Positions 45,074-53,900 of a stretch of DNA of 64,000 bases are shown one piece after another. The DNA is from Bacillota bacterium (GTDB taxonomy: Bacteria; Bacillota; Clostridia; Lachnospirales; Lachnospiraceae), in assembly GCA_023437365.1 (NCBI GenBank), contig JAEZGK010000099.1, forward strand, positions 186,001 to 250,000. The letters run 5' to 3'. The notes below the pieces were generated by a model. The model was not told the origin of the DNA. It saw only the letters and a program-made list of their open reading frames with translations, and did not search any database. How positions within the stretch are numbered: the stretch's first letter is position 1; each line of letters starts with the position of its first letter. The position numbers and the translations under genes were made by a program.

Positions 45074-46201
45074 TTAATCCCTGACATTAGCATAGGCTTC
45101 AAAATATAGCTCCACAAAGGCTTCATTTTCTATTGCATACTGATAAACCTTATCAAAGCTGTTCTTAATGTCCTTCATGATGCCGACTCTTAGATCCACC
45201 GGATACAGCTTTAATAATTCGATCAGTCTTGTGATGTCACCGGCATGATCAGAGGAGGCTTGAGAAAGCTTAGCTTCCAAGGCCTTCAGAAGGTTCCTGG
45301 CAGTCAGGTAAAGTCTGGTATGACTTTCCGAACGGAGCTGTTCTCTGACTGTTTCCGTAAGGGAAGCACCGAACACATCTTCATAGGAGAGAAGAGGCTT
45401 ATGGTCAGACTCTATAAAGCTTAAGAATTCTGCAGCAATCATATCTCCGACATTTCCCCTCAGTACATTGAGGAACACAGCTCTCGGGATGTTATCCTTC
45501 TGTTCCTGATAAAGCTTCAGAGTCTTGGAAATCCTTTCATAGCTTCTAGGGGTGGCGCTGATGCCGCCATCGTTCGTCTTCATAAGATATTCCGGGAAGG
45601 TCGAGATGAACTCGATCACCTTCGGCTCTAATCCTACCTCCATTGCCCATTCGATCCACTGCCGATAATCGGGCTCCATATACAGCCATACGAAGCGGTT
45701 CTCCTGTGCGGCATCCATATCTACGACCTGATAGTCAAAATTCGAGCCGTATTTACCGGAAGGATTCATCGCCGCCAGCAGCTTGATATTCTCTGGAAGC
45801 CTGTAACCATTAATCTCCCGGTTTAGAATTAGGTTCATAAGCTCCTGCTGGACCGTGTGCTCGCAGCGGTTGATCTCATCGATGAACAAAAGCACGGTAT
45901 TTCCCCGGGCAATCTCTTCATCTATCTCCCGCAGCTTATAATGAACTGCATAGACAGTGGTCCTTCGTTCTGACAGCGGCCCTTGTAGATCTTTACTGCC
46001 ATAGGTTTCGATGGTCGGAAGACCACCGATCTCACCCTCTTTTAACAGGTTTCCGTCAATTATAATCAGGCTCCAGTGATTATCTGCGGCAAGCTGTTTT
46101 GCCAATGCGGTCTTTCCTATACCGCTTTCTCCGATCAGTAGGGGCACTTCACCGGTTGCCATTACTAATTCAACACTTTTTAAGGTATCAATATAATTCA
46201 T
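45074..46201 (-). CDS. MoxR-family AAA ATPase
   Basis: A 375-residue AAA+ ATPase. Walker A is LIGESGIGKTALAKQL (about 21-36), Walker B VLLFIDEINRCEH (about 103-115), and sensor 1 lies in LLAAMNPSGKYG. It is the ATPase of the MoxR/VWA module; such ATPases work with VWA-domain partners to assemble or activate protein complexes. The preceding gene on the same strand encodes a helical-repeat protein, separated by a 200-base tandem-repeat region. TGGAGCG upstream is a moderate ribosome binding site. Confidence 0.88.
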   Translation of the reverse strand: MNYIDTLKSVELVMATGEVPLLIGESGIGKTALAKQLAADNHWSLIIIDGNLLKEGEIGGLPTIETYGSKDLQGPLSERRTTVYAVHYKLREIDEEIARGNTVLLFIDEINRCEHTVQQELMNLILNREINGYRLPENIKLLAAMNPSGKYGSNFDYQVVDMDAAQENRFVWLYMEPDYRQWIEWAMEVGLEPKVIEFISTFPEYLMKTNDGGISATPRSYERISKTLKLYQEQKDNIPRAVFLNVLRGNVGDMIAAEFLSFIESDHKPLLSYEDVFGASLTETVREQLRSESHTRLYLTARNLLKALEAKLSQASSDHAGDITRLIELLKLYPVDLRVGIMKDIKNSFDKVYQYAIENEAFVELYFEAYANVRD

Positions 46202-46279
46202 ATGTACGCTCCATTCTATCTCAAACCCATGAGCTTGTGTAGCACAGATTTATGTATCAAATTCTTTTGTTTTCAATTT

Positions 46280-46460
46280 AACTTCTATATCATCTTCAGC
46301 TTTTCATCTAACTTCTATATCAACTTCAGCTTTTCATCTAACTTCTATAATCATCTTCAGCTTTTCATCTAACTTCTATATTATCTTCAGCTTTTCATCT
46401 AACTTCTATATCATCTTCAGCTTTTCATCTAACCTCTATATCATCTTCAGTTTTTCATCT
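46280..46460 (-). repeat. Six tandem 30-bp repeats copied from a gene's 3' end
   Basis: Units begin at 46280, 46310, 46340 (31 long), 46371, 46401 and 46431. On the minus strand each reads AGATGAAAAGCTGAAGATGA, then TATAGAAGTT. The rightmost unit is the real 3' end of the DUF4116-like gene, coding for DEKLKMI and the stop; the other five are non-coding copies after the stop. The array grew by tandem duplication of the gene's end. Confidence 0.9.
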
Positions 46461-47236
46461 ACTGCTATTTTCTTTGCCCTTTTGCTTCCGTAACGATGAA
46501 GAAACATCAGTTTATCTATCTGATTGATGGCGCTTTGCTCTATCGTATGATAATTCAGAAAATTCCTGACGTATTGCTCCTCCACTGTCTCCTGTGAGAT
46601 TACTTCCTTCACAGCAGCTTCCAGCTCCTCCTTAGTGACGGATTTTTTCACATATTTGAGTACTAAGATATTCACCTTCAGAAATTCCAGCACCTTGTCC
46701 TTACTCAGATTATTGATGAATTTGATTGCTTCCTCGTTATTCCTGACGGCGATCAGCTCCGCCTGATAGGTAGGAGTACTGATGTAACGAAGCGCATCAT
46801 AGCTTATCTTCACAGCCTCCTCCTGCACACTGGGGAAAGGGTCTTTGATAAATCGTATAGCATCATAATTCCTTCTGACGGCCAGAAGCTGCAGCTCTTC
46901 GCTCGGAGTGGGCAGGAATTTGATCGCCCAGCCAGCCTGGCTGAGAGCCAAGCGGATGACCTGTTCAGTCGGCTGCTTGATATATTCCAGATTAGTCCAT
47001 CCGCTTTGAACGGCCTTTAGCATCATTTCCTCGGTAGGAGCATCGATGAAACGGATTGAATGAGGGTTGTTCTCCAATGCGAGCTTTTTCATCTCCTCAG
47101 TCGGATTCTCTATGTACTCCAACAATAATCCATTCTTACGAAGCGCAAGGAGCTTCATCTCCTCGGTGGGAGCAGGGATGGAGACGATGGCATGAGGGTT
47201 CTTATGTATCATTTCAATCAGCTGAGCGGAATTCAT
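46436..47236 (-). CDS. DUF4116-like helical repeat protein
   Basis: A 266-residue protein made of about eight repeats of 22-24 residues with the pattern AIxFIxxPTEEMxLLAVxxN, like DUF4116 repeats, which form a helical solenoid. Such proteins are protein-binding scaffolds; no catalytic domain is present. AAAGGATG precedes the ATG. It is the first gene of the strand's MoxR-VWA cluster and may supply target recognition for that pair; this is inference. Its 3' end has been amplified into the tandem array that follows. Confidence 0.75.
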   Translation of the reverse strand: MNSAQLIEMIHKNPHAIVSIPAPTEEMKLLALRKNGLLLEYIENPTEEMKKLALENNPHSIRFIDAPTEEMMLKAVQSGWTNLEYIKQPTEQVIRLALSQAGWAIKFLPTPSEELQLLAVRRNYDAIRFIKDPFPSVQEEAVKISYDALRYISTPTYQAELIAVRNNEEAIKFINNLSKDKVLEFLKVNILVLKYVKKSVTKEELEAAVKEVISQETVEEQYVRNFLNYHTIEQSAINQIDKLMFLHRYGSKRAKKIAVDEKLKMI

Positions 47237-47484
47237 ACTACATCCTTTCTGAGGTGGAACTATAATCAGGTTTGATTGGTTGTTATTATACCACGAACTT
47301 GGGAAAGAGTATACGAGGAGAAAATAATTAAAGGGTTGCAGGTGAAAAAGAAGTGGAGCAGTTGTTAAAGCTTAAGAATATTAAAATATCTTCAGGAAAA
47401 TTTAAGTTGACGGAGAAATTCATATATTAATATAATAAAGAACAGCGAACCAATATATGGGAAAAGACATGGAGGAGTATATAG

Positions 47485-49191
47485 ATGAGAAAGGAATTCG
47501 TAGTAGTATTCTTTGCTGCAATGCTTACATTCTTTCAGCCGGAATGCAGTGTGAAAATGATGAATACCGATAAAGATATTGTAAGCGTAAATCAAGATAG
47601 TAACCAGGAAGTGGAAGCAACCTTTACATTACAGACGCTGGCTGTCAAATCGACTGCCAATAAAAGCAAGGCAGAGATCAAAAAGCAGGTGATCTTTAAT
47701 CAAAAAGGGGTCAAAATAACAGCCTTAAATCTTGTAGATGAGAAGGCATATGATAATATGCGCCTGAATGTTATGGTGGAGAGTAAGAATAAAACCTTTA
47801 TGGATATTTATGTAGAAGACACCTCGGTAAACGGATTTATGTATGAGAGTGGCGGGGTTAATTATTTATTAGCATCGGAAGGCATGAAGGATGAAAGTTG
47901 TATTAATATATCAAAGGACTTTCTGGAGGCGAACGGTATTAAGACCATTCAGATGATAGAATTCAGGCTGGTTGCATATTCAAGTGATACAAAGGTTGTC
48001 GTTTTTAAATCGGATATGATAACGATCAAAACTACTGCCAAGGATAAGACTAAGCAGGTAGTCGATGCTTCCGGAGACAGTATATTCAATGATAAAGGCG
48101 TTAAAATTATATCCAAGGGATGGGATGCATCAAGTACTTCCTCAGATTTAAAAAATAATCTTTACATAGAAAATAATTCAAAGAAAGAAGTGTTCATCAG
48201 CTTCTTACCCTCACGAAGTATCTTAGGTCAATATAGCAACCTTTCCTGTAGTGTGATGCCGGGTAAAAGACTGAATACTTACTTAACTTTTAATGAAAGC
48301 GCGATTAATGGAGAGGATCCTATTAACCTAGGCTTTGTTATTAATGAAAAGAATTTAAGCGGAAAACAAATTGTCAAGGTAGACTCCGTAACATTACCTA
48401 AGAATACTCCCGAAGCCTCCGCTGATAGCAATGAGGAAGCTACGACTAAAGCCGAAAGGATAGAAGAGAAAGTTATTTATAATCAAAAGGGAGTCAAAGT
48501 TACTGCTTTTTCTCTGGAGGGTCCTACAGAAGTATTTTTTGGCAAGACTTTAACCCTCTTGATTGAGAATTATACGAATTCCTATATTGTACTAAATGCT
48601 TATGATATCTCCTATAATGGTTTTATGGCCGAAGATTCATCATCGGGGTCATTTCATATCAAACCAGGTGAGGTATCAAGAGGTTACATTCTGATTCACT
48701 CAAAAGATGTAGAACAAAGTGGTTTTGATAAGATTGCTACTATGGAATTTACATTAGATATCTATCAGAATGGTGCTAATTTTGATTCTGATATTATCAC
48801 GATAGATACCTCAGCAAAGAATGAGTATTCACAGAAAGCAGCTCCCTTGGGAGAAGTATTCTATGATGATAAGAACATAAAGATAGTTTACCTGGGCCAG
48901 GAAGCTACCTCATCCTTTGGACCGGTCTGCAATTTTTATATTGAGAATAACACTGATACAGAGCTTTTTGTCGATGTCAGACCAAATCCAAACGTGATCC
49001 GCGAAGATACAGAGGATTGCTTTAGCGTTATGGCAGGGAAAAAAATGTATTATGTTATGATGATGGATAGAGAAAGCGTCAAGAAGAGTAAAGAGGTAAT
49101 GATTAGTTTCGCAATTTATGATAAAGGCAATGACAGTAAGAAAATCGTTGAGACAGAACCGGTGAAATTACCACTGGATATAACCAAGTAA
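47485..49191 (+). CDS. Secreted four-repeat protein of unknown function
   Basis: A 568-residue protein with a hydrophobic N-terminus (signal peptide or anchor, residues 4-18) and four homologous segments of about 125 residues, starting at VIFNQKGVKITAL, SIFNDKGVKIISKG, VIYNQKGVKVTAF and VFYDDKNIKIVYLG. Segments 1 and 3 are more alike, as are 2 and 4, so the protein arose by doubling of a two-domain unit. The modules look like immunoglobulin-type beta sandwiches. A cysteine (residue 22) after the signal is not in a proper lipobox. GGAGG precedes the ATG; a terminator follows. Confidence 0.7.
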   Translation: MRKEFVVVFFAAMLTFFQPECSVKMMNTDKDIVSVNQDSNQEVEATFTLQTLAVKSTANKSKAEIKKQVIFNQKGVKITALNLVDEKAYDNMRLNVMVESKNKTFMDIYVEDTSVNGFMYESGGVNYLLASEGMKDESCINISKDFLEANGIKTIQMIEFRLVAYSSDTKVVVFKSDMITIKTTAKDKTKQVVDASGDSIFNDKGVKIISKGWDASSTSSDLKNNLYIENNSKKEVFISFLPSRSILGQYSNLSCSVMPGKRLNTYLTFNESAINGEDPINLGFVINEKNLSGKQIVKVDSVTLPKNTPEASADSNEEATTKAERIEEKVIYNQKGVKVTAFSLEGPTEVFFGKTLTLLIENYTNSYIVLNAYDISYNGFMAEDSSSGSFHIKPGEVSRGYILIHSKDVEQSGFDKIATMEFTLDIYQNGANFDSDIITIDTSAKNEYSQKAAPLGEVFYDDKNIKIVYLGQEATSSFGPVCNFYIENNTDTELFVDVRPNPNVIREDTEDCFSVMAGKKMYYVMMMDRESVKKSKEVMISFAIYDKGNDSKKIVETEPVKLPLDITK

Positions 49192-49265
49192 GCAGATTAG
49201 TTTAAATCAACCTACTTATGAATATGCAGTTTTACTGCGGTAGCTTGACAGTCATACATAAAGCG

Positions 49266-49303
49266 AGGGTTTCGGAGTCTAAAGGATAGGCTTCGAAACC
49301 CTT
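49266..49303 (+). terminator. Terminator after the four-repeat protein gene
   Basis: AGGGTTTCGgAG pairs with CTtCGAAACCCT, followed by TGTATTAT. It also lies at the end of the convergent gene at 49335. Confidence 0.65.
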
Positions 49304-49334
49304 GTATTATATGTATATTTATGATGGATTGAGC

Positions 49335-49964
49335 TTAATAATCAACTACCATAGCATCATTCAACGCCAGCTTTTTCTTACCGGTCAGGAAATATTGGTT
49401 CATTGTCTTATGAGGCATGCTTTCGGGATAAAGCATAGGTAAGTTGTTCCTCACCCTGTAATTGATCCATAAACAGTATAGTTCGAGGATGGGCTTATTA
49501 ATGGAGGTATACTTTAACTGATAGCTTTGAACATCACGATTGTTCATAAATAGGAAGAATTTATTGGCAAATAGGCGATCTATCATACGGATATCAATTA
49601 CCCCCTCAACGACCATAAAATATGTGGTCTGAAAGAACATGATATATTCACCCATTTTTCTGCCATCCTCAGGGGTAAACTGATAGTCGCTGCCGTCCCT
49701 TTTCTCTTTCAATTTGGAATAAATATAGATAATATTCTCATTATCCTGAAAGTTGGAGTTTAGAGTCAAGATAAATTCAGCTTTTGAGATATCAGCATCC
49801 TTTTTCATCTGATACCAGATGGCGACAATACCGATGATCGCAGAGATAAAGGTTGCACTATTGGATATGGATTCTTTGGTTAGTCGATTGAAAAGAGCAA
49901 TAGCTATCATCGTGAAAAAGATCAGTATAATGGTGAAAAACTTTCTGTTATGTCCCAGCTTCAT
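49335..49964 (-). CDS. Membrane-anchored hypothetical protein
   Basis: A 209-residue protein with two N-terminal membrane segments (about 8-25 and 35-51) and a cytoplasmic helical domain (FILTLNSNFQDNENIIYIYS, EYIMFFQTTYFMVVEGVIDI). The plan resembles DUF4760-type proteins, but the match is not certain. GAGAGGATAAAACC precedes the ATG. No partner gene is evident. Confidence 0.65.
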   Translation of the reverse strand: MKLGHNRKFFTIILIFFTMIAIALFNRLTKESISNSATFISAIIGIVAIWYQMKKDADISKAEFILTLNSNFQDNENIIYIYSKLKEKRDGSDYQFTPEDGRKMGEYIMFFQTTYFMVVEGVIDIRMIDRLFANKFFLFMNNRDVQSYQLKYTSINKPILELYCLWINYRVRNNLPMLYPESMPHKTMNQYFLTGKKKLALNDAMVVDY

Positions 49965-50023
49965 GGTTTTATCCTCTCGTTCTTTCTTGATACTTTAATC
50001 ATAGAGTAAAATGGACGTAAGTG

Positions 50024-50067
50024 TCAAGGCTTCCAAAGTAGATTAATTCTCTGGAAGCCTTGTTTTT
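50024..50067 (+). terminator. Orphan hairpin terminator
   Basis: CAAGGCTTCCA and TGGAAGCCTTG are followed by TTTTTG on the plus strand, yet no plus-strand gene lies directly upstream. It ends right before the tRNA-Leu fragment and may be left over from a rearrangement. Confidence 0.6.
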
Positions 50068-50068
50068 G

Positions 50069-50104
50069 CTATAGTGCAGTTAAGGGGACTGGAATCTCTA
50101 CCGG
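50069..50104 (-). pseudogene. tRNA-Leu 3'-end fragment (att-like)
   Basis: This stretch matches 55235-55270, the 3' part of the intact tRNA-Leu(CAG), in about 31 of 36 positions, covering the acceptor arm, T-arm and five bases beyond the tRNA. The rest of the tRNA is missing. Such a copy is what integration of an element into the 3' end of a tRNA gene leaves behind; the divergence suggests an old event. Confidence 0.65.
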
Positions 50105-50182
50105 AAAATAAAACATTGTATTTTGTGAACATGCAATGTTTCCATTATTCGACATAATATGATATTGAAGGAGGTGATAAGT

Positions 50183-50491
50183 ATGGGTATGCCAAATATT
50201 CCTGATATTAAACCTAAAATTGAAATAACGTTTGAAGAAACAATAACATTGTTACTTTCATCTATTGCGCTCGAAGAACTTAGCTTAGCACACATTATGA
50301 ATGCGGAAGCCGAAAAAATTCAGGAGGTTGTTAAAGCTCCTAGTTGTAACAAATTAGGTGATTTATTATGCATTGATAAAAGTGTTGAACGAATGATGAG
50401 AGATGTAATAAAGAAAGAAATGCTCTTAGAATTTAAATTCGAGAATATTCTCGAGTTACTTGAGGATAAGAAGAAATGGGAAGTTTGTTAA
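50183..50491 (+). CDS. Small helical protein (spore-surface-like family)
   Basis: A 102-residue protein beginning MGMPNIPDIKPKIEIT, followed by a helix TITLLLSSIALEELSLAHIMNAEAEKI. From recall, this opening is like the N-terminal domain of clostridial collagen-like or exosporium-associated proteins, but here it stands alone without collagen repeats. GAAGGAGGTGATAAGT is an excellent ribosome binding site for ATG 50183. It has a terminator directly after it and a distant paralogue next door. Confidence 0.65.
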   Translation: MGMPNIPDIKPKIEITFEETITLLLSSIALEELSLAHIMNAEAEKIQEVVKAPSCNKLGDLLCIDKSVERMMRDVIKKEMLLEFKFENILELLEDKKKWEVC

Positions 50492-50498
50492 TTATGAA

Positions 50499-50530
50499 AA
50501 GGCCTTGTTATTATAGCAAGGCCTTAATTT
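50499..50530 (+). terminator. Rho-independent terminator
   Basis: AAGGCCTTG and CAAGGCCTT with a nine-base loop, followed by AATTT. Confidence 0.7.
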
Positions 50531-50551
50531 AAATTAATTGAGGTGAACCAA

Positions 50552-50794
50552 ATGGCATTGAAATCCATAGATGAAAAAAATATTGCCAGAAAAATTATTG
50601 TAAATGCTTTAAAAATCGAGGGAAGCTTAGCAGATATATTAAAAACAGAATCAAAAATTTTAAAAAGGAAAGCAATATTAGATACGAATGCCGATGATAT
50701 ACAGATAGTAAACAGAACAATAAAATATGTTATATTTTATCTTACTATTATTGAAGACAGAATACAAAGGAGCATGGATATTTTAAAAAAATGA
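50552..50794 (+). CDS. Small helical protein, paralogue of neighbour
   Basis: An 80-residue, fully helical protein. Its segment ALKIEGSLADILKTESKILK lines up with ALEELSLAHIMNAEAEKIQ of the gene before it (hydrophobic-Glu-Ser-Leu-Ala pattern), so the two are probably related. GAGGTGA precedes ATG 50552. Function unknown; co-occurrence suggests a shared structure, perhaps at the spore surface. Confidence 0.55.
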   Translation: MALKSIDEKNIARKIIVNALKIEGSLADILKTESKILKRKAILDTNADDIQIVNRTIKYVIFYLTIIEDRIQRSMDILKK

Positions 50795-50814
50795 TTAGAA
50801 TAAGTAAAAGATAC

Positions 50815-50846
50815 AAAAAAGGCGTAGTTAATACCTACGCTTTTAA
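50815..50846 (+). terminator. Rho-independent terminator
   Basis: AAAAGGCGTAG and CTACGC-TTTT with a seven-base loop after the small helical protein gene. Confidence 0.8.
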
Positions 50847-50906
50847 AATAATACTGCTAATACGTTATATGTCCAAAATATAATAAAGGACTACCCCGGT
50901 TGAACC

Positions 50907-50947
50907 GACCCCCAAAAGTTAGACCAAAAGTCTATCTTATTGGGGTC
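50907..50947. repeat. IS3-type inverted-repeat ends or terminator hairpin
   Basis: GACCCCCAAAAGTTAGACC and GTCTATCTTATTGGGGTC face each other around four bases. The sequence is like the terminal repeats of IS3/IS150-type elements brought together without the transposase. It also lies downstream of the SLH protein gene on the minus strand and may now serve as its terminator. Confidence 0.5.
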
Positions 50948-50997
50948 ACATCATTGAAGTAGTCCTCATTTTTTGATTTTTTTAGAATACTGTCTGG

Positions 50998-53900
50998 TTA
51001 TTTCGCTTTTCTTACACCATTTTTGTCCACGGTATAACCGTCCACCTTTGTGCTTCTGGCAAGGGAGCCATCAGCATAGAAGTAATACCACTTACCGCTA
51101 AGCTTGAGCCATTTGTCGGATACCATAAGGCCATTCTTGGCGAAGTAATAGCGTTTACCGCGAAGGTCCATCCAACCTACTATGAGTTTATTACCGGTAT
51201 AATATCTCTGGTTATCCCCATCCTTGACCCAACCGGTTTGCAAAATGCCGTTGGATGCAAAGAAATACTTCACGCCGTCGATGGTCTGTGTACCGCTTAC
51301 AGCCTTGTCATCCTTATAGTAGGAATACTGTCCGACATCATCCAATGCCCAGCCCTGGGTCGTGGAAGGGTCAATAACCAGCTTGACGTAGCGGTGGAGC
51401 ATGGCGCTAGCTTCGGCGCGAGTAGTATTCCAGGTGGGATTGAAGCGGTTGTTCCTCATGCCCATCAAGATTCCCGCCTGCTGCAGTGTTGTGACTGCTG
51501 CTTTGTAGGTGCCGTCGATGGTGGCTTCATCCTCGAAGGTAACTGCGGCGCGAATAGCAGGCAGCTTGTAACCGATGACTTTCGCATAATTTACTAAGAT
51601 GAGAGCAATCTCCTCACGGGTGATGGCTTTGTCCGGAGCAAAGAGCTGATCGCTAATCCCCGTAAGGATATTCAGGCTGTTTGCCCACTCAATGTAGGGT
51701 AGATAATGGCTGTCTGCCGTAACATCGGTGAAACTACTCTTGGTGTATGATTTGGTATCTACACCTGCCAGTTTTCCTATGGCGGTCACAAACTCACCTC
51801 GAGTGATAGCTGTATTGGGTTTAAATTTGTCTTTTACACCACCAAATAGCCCGCGTCCAACCACATAGTCAATGCTTTCCTTCGCCCAATGATTGCCGAT
51901 GTCACTGAATTTTTTGGTCTGAGTATAGCCAATGCCATAAGGGGCTAAGTTCGATGTTGTAAAGCTAATACAGCCTCTGTTTGCGTCAAATACCGAGTCT
52001 GTGATGCGGGTGGCGTTGCCCTTAGCGTCCACAGACACGCCATAGAGTCCACCCGGAGCTTCGTCCTTGGCTGGACTATATGCGATGGAGACGAGGGCTT
52101 TGCCCTTACCCAGAGAGGTTATGTTCGCTGACTTGCCATTCTTTATGTAGCTGAGGGATATGTCGTATATCGGTCTGGTTCCGATCAACTTATTGTCTCC
52201 TTTGGAGAGGCTTTGGATCAGTCCGGTATCTCTTACGATGGGACTCTGTACCGCCACTCTGTCATTGGAATTAGCGATTGTCTTAGCGAGTTTTGCTAGC
52301 GGCTTGATGGTCAGGGTCACGTCGCCGCTCGTCTGCTTCAGGAGGTCCTTGAGTGCTTCAAGATCAGGGCTTAGGGTAGCGATGGAGTTACTTAATCTAA
52401 ACTGTTTTACATCTGCATTAATCAAGCTTTTTAACACGATAGGTGACAGGGTGATGTCAAAGGATGTCGTCGTATCCGGAAGATCAATCATTAGTGATAT
52501 ACTGATTCCATTCGCAGTATTTCCTTGGGCCTTAGCATCGGCCAGTGCTCTTGCTATAGTGTCCTCGAGGGCTTGCTGTGGGATGGTAACGGTCGCATGG
52601 CCACTCGTGTCCACAGTCGGCGTGATGGGTAAGGCTGCAAGGAACGGTTGACCTGGCTCGTCTTTCGGTTGGTCAGTAGCTGCTGTGCTATTCGTTGTAT
52701 TGTTGCCGCCGGAAGGATTACCACCAAAGGAGCCGCCACTTTCCCGGGTGATGATGACTGTGTAGGTCTGCGTTGTTGTACTATCCTCAGCGGTGACGAG
52801 GATAGTCACCGTATTGGCACCCACTGAGAGTGGAAGCTGAGAGGAAGCCGCACCGCTTACGACATCAATACCGTTTACCTTGATTGATGCGTTGGAGTCA
52901 TTTGACGTAGGTGTCATAGTTAGCGTGCTTATGCTGTTGCTGACCGTCGCTGTATAGGTATGGGTTCCGCTCACGAAGGCAGGAAGGAGTAGACCAGTGC
53001 TTAGATTAAGGGATGAGAGCGAGGCGTCACTGCTGGGAGCAGTAGTAAAGCTATTACTCTGATTCGCTGCCATCACATTACCCGAACAATCCTCAAACCC
53101 AGTGATATTGACTGTGTAGTAGGTGTTGCCGCTAAGGCCGGAATAAGGAATTGTGAAAACGGTGTTATCGATATTCCAGCTTCCACCTGTGAGTGTTGTA
53201 CCGTTTAAAGAAACCGTGCCCACACTTGTTCGCATCTCCTCGTTGAAGGTAATTGTGACGCTGCCGGCTGTATAAGCGCCCGCACTGGTGGGTGTAACAT
53301 CTGTGACCATAGGAGCTATGGTGTCGACTTCAAGATCACCTGTAGAAGCGTTCCGGTTGAAAGCAGTATTCGACGTTCGTGCCTGCGTCACGAAGGCATC
53401 TTCCGGTAGCCAGAGGAATAGATTCCCATCTTTATCGGTATATAAATCGTTTGTCCCATAGTAGGAGGCGCCGGAGACAGTCAGGCCGATGACTTCCGTT
53501 ACAGCCGAGATGCCCGGAAGTGTTACTACATTCTGAGATATCTCTTGAGAGTCGCGGTTGAAGACTCCGACTCCGATGGGGGGAGTGTTTGGAGTGGTAA
53601 CCGTACCACCGTTGATGATGACGGTCCCGGCATTGATGCCTTGGCCCCCGTCGGGGGAGCCGGCGGCATTAACTGTACCACCGTTGATGGTGATGGTCTC
53701 GCCGATGATGCCGCCGCCGCCCATTAGGGAAGTGGTGTTAACTGTACCACCGTTGATGGTGATGGTCCCGCCGATGATGCCGTTGCCATACCAGCCGCCA
53801 TTGGCGTTAACCGTACCACCGTTGATGGTGATGGTCCCGCCGTCGCCGCCGATGCCCAAGTCGCCAGTGGCGTTAACCGCACCCGTGCCATCAATCGAGA

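Noticed and set aside
46280..46460. CRISPR-like array
   Set aside because: Contiguous 30-bp units without spacers, identical to a gene's 3' end; no cas genes in the window.
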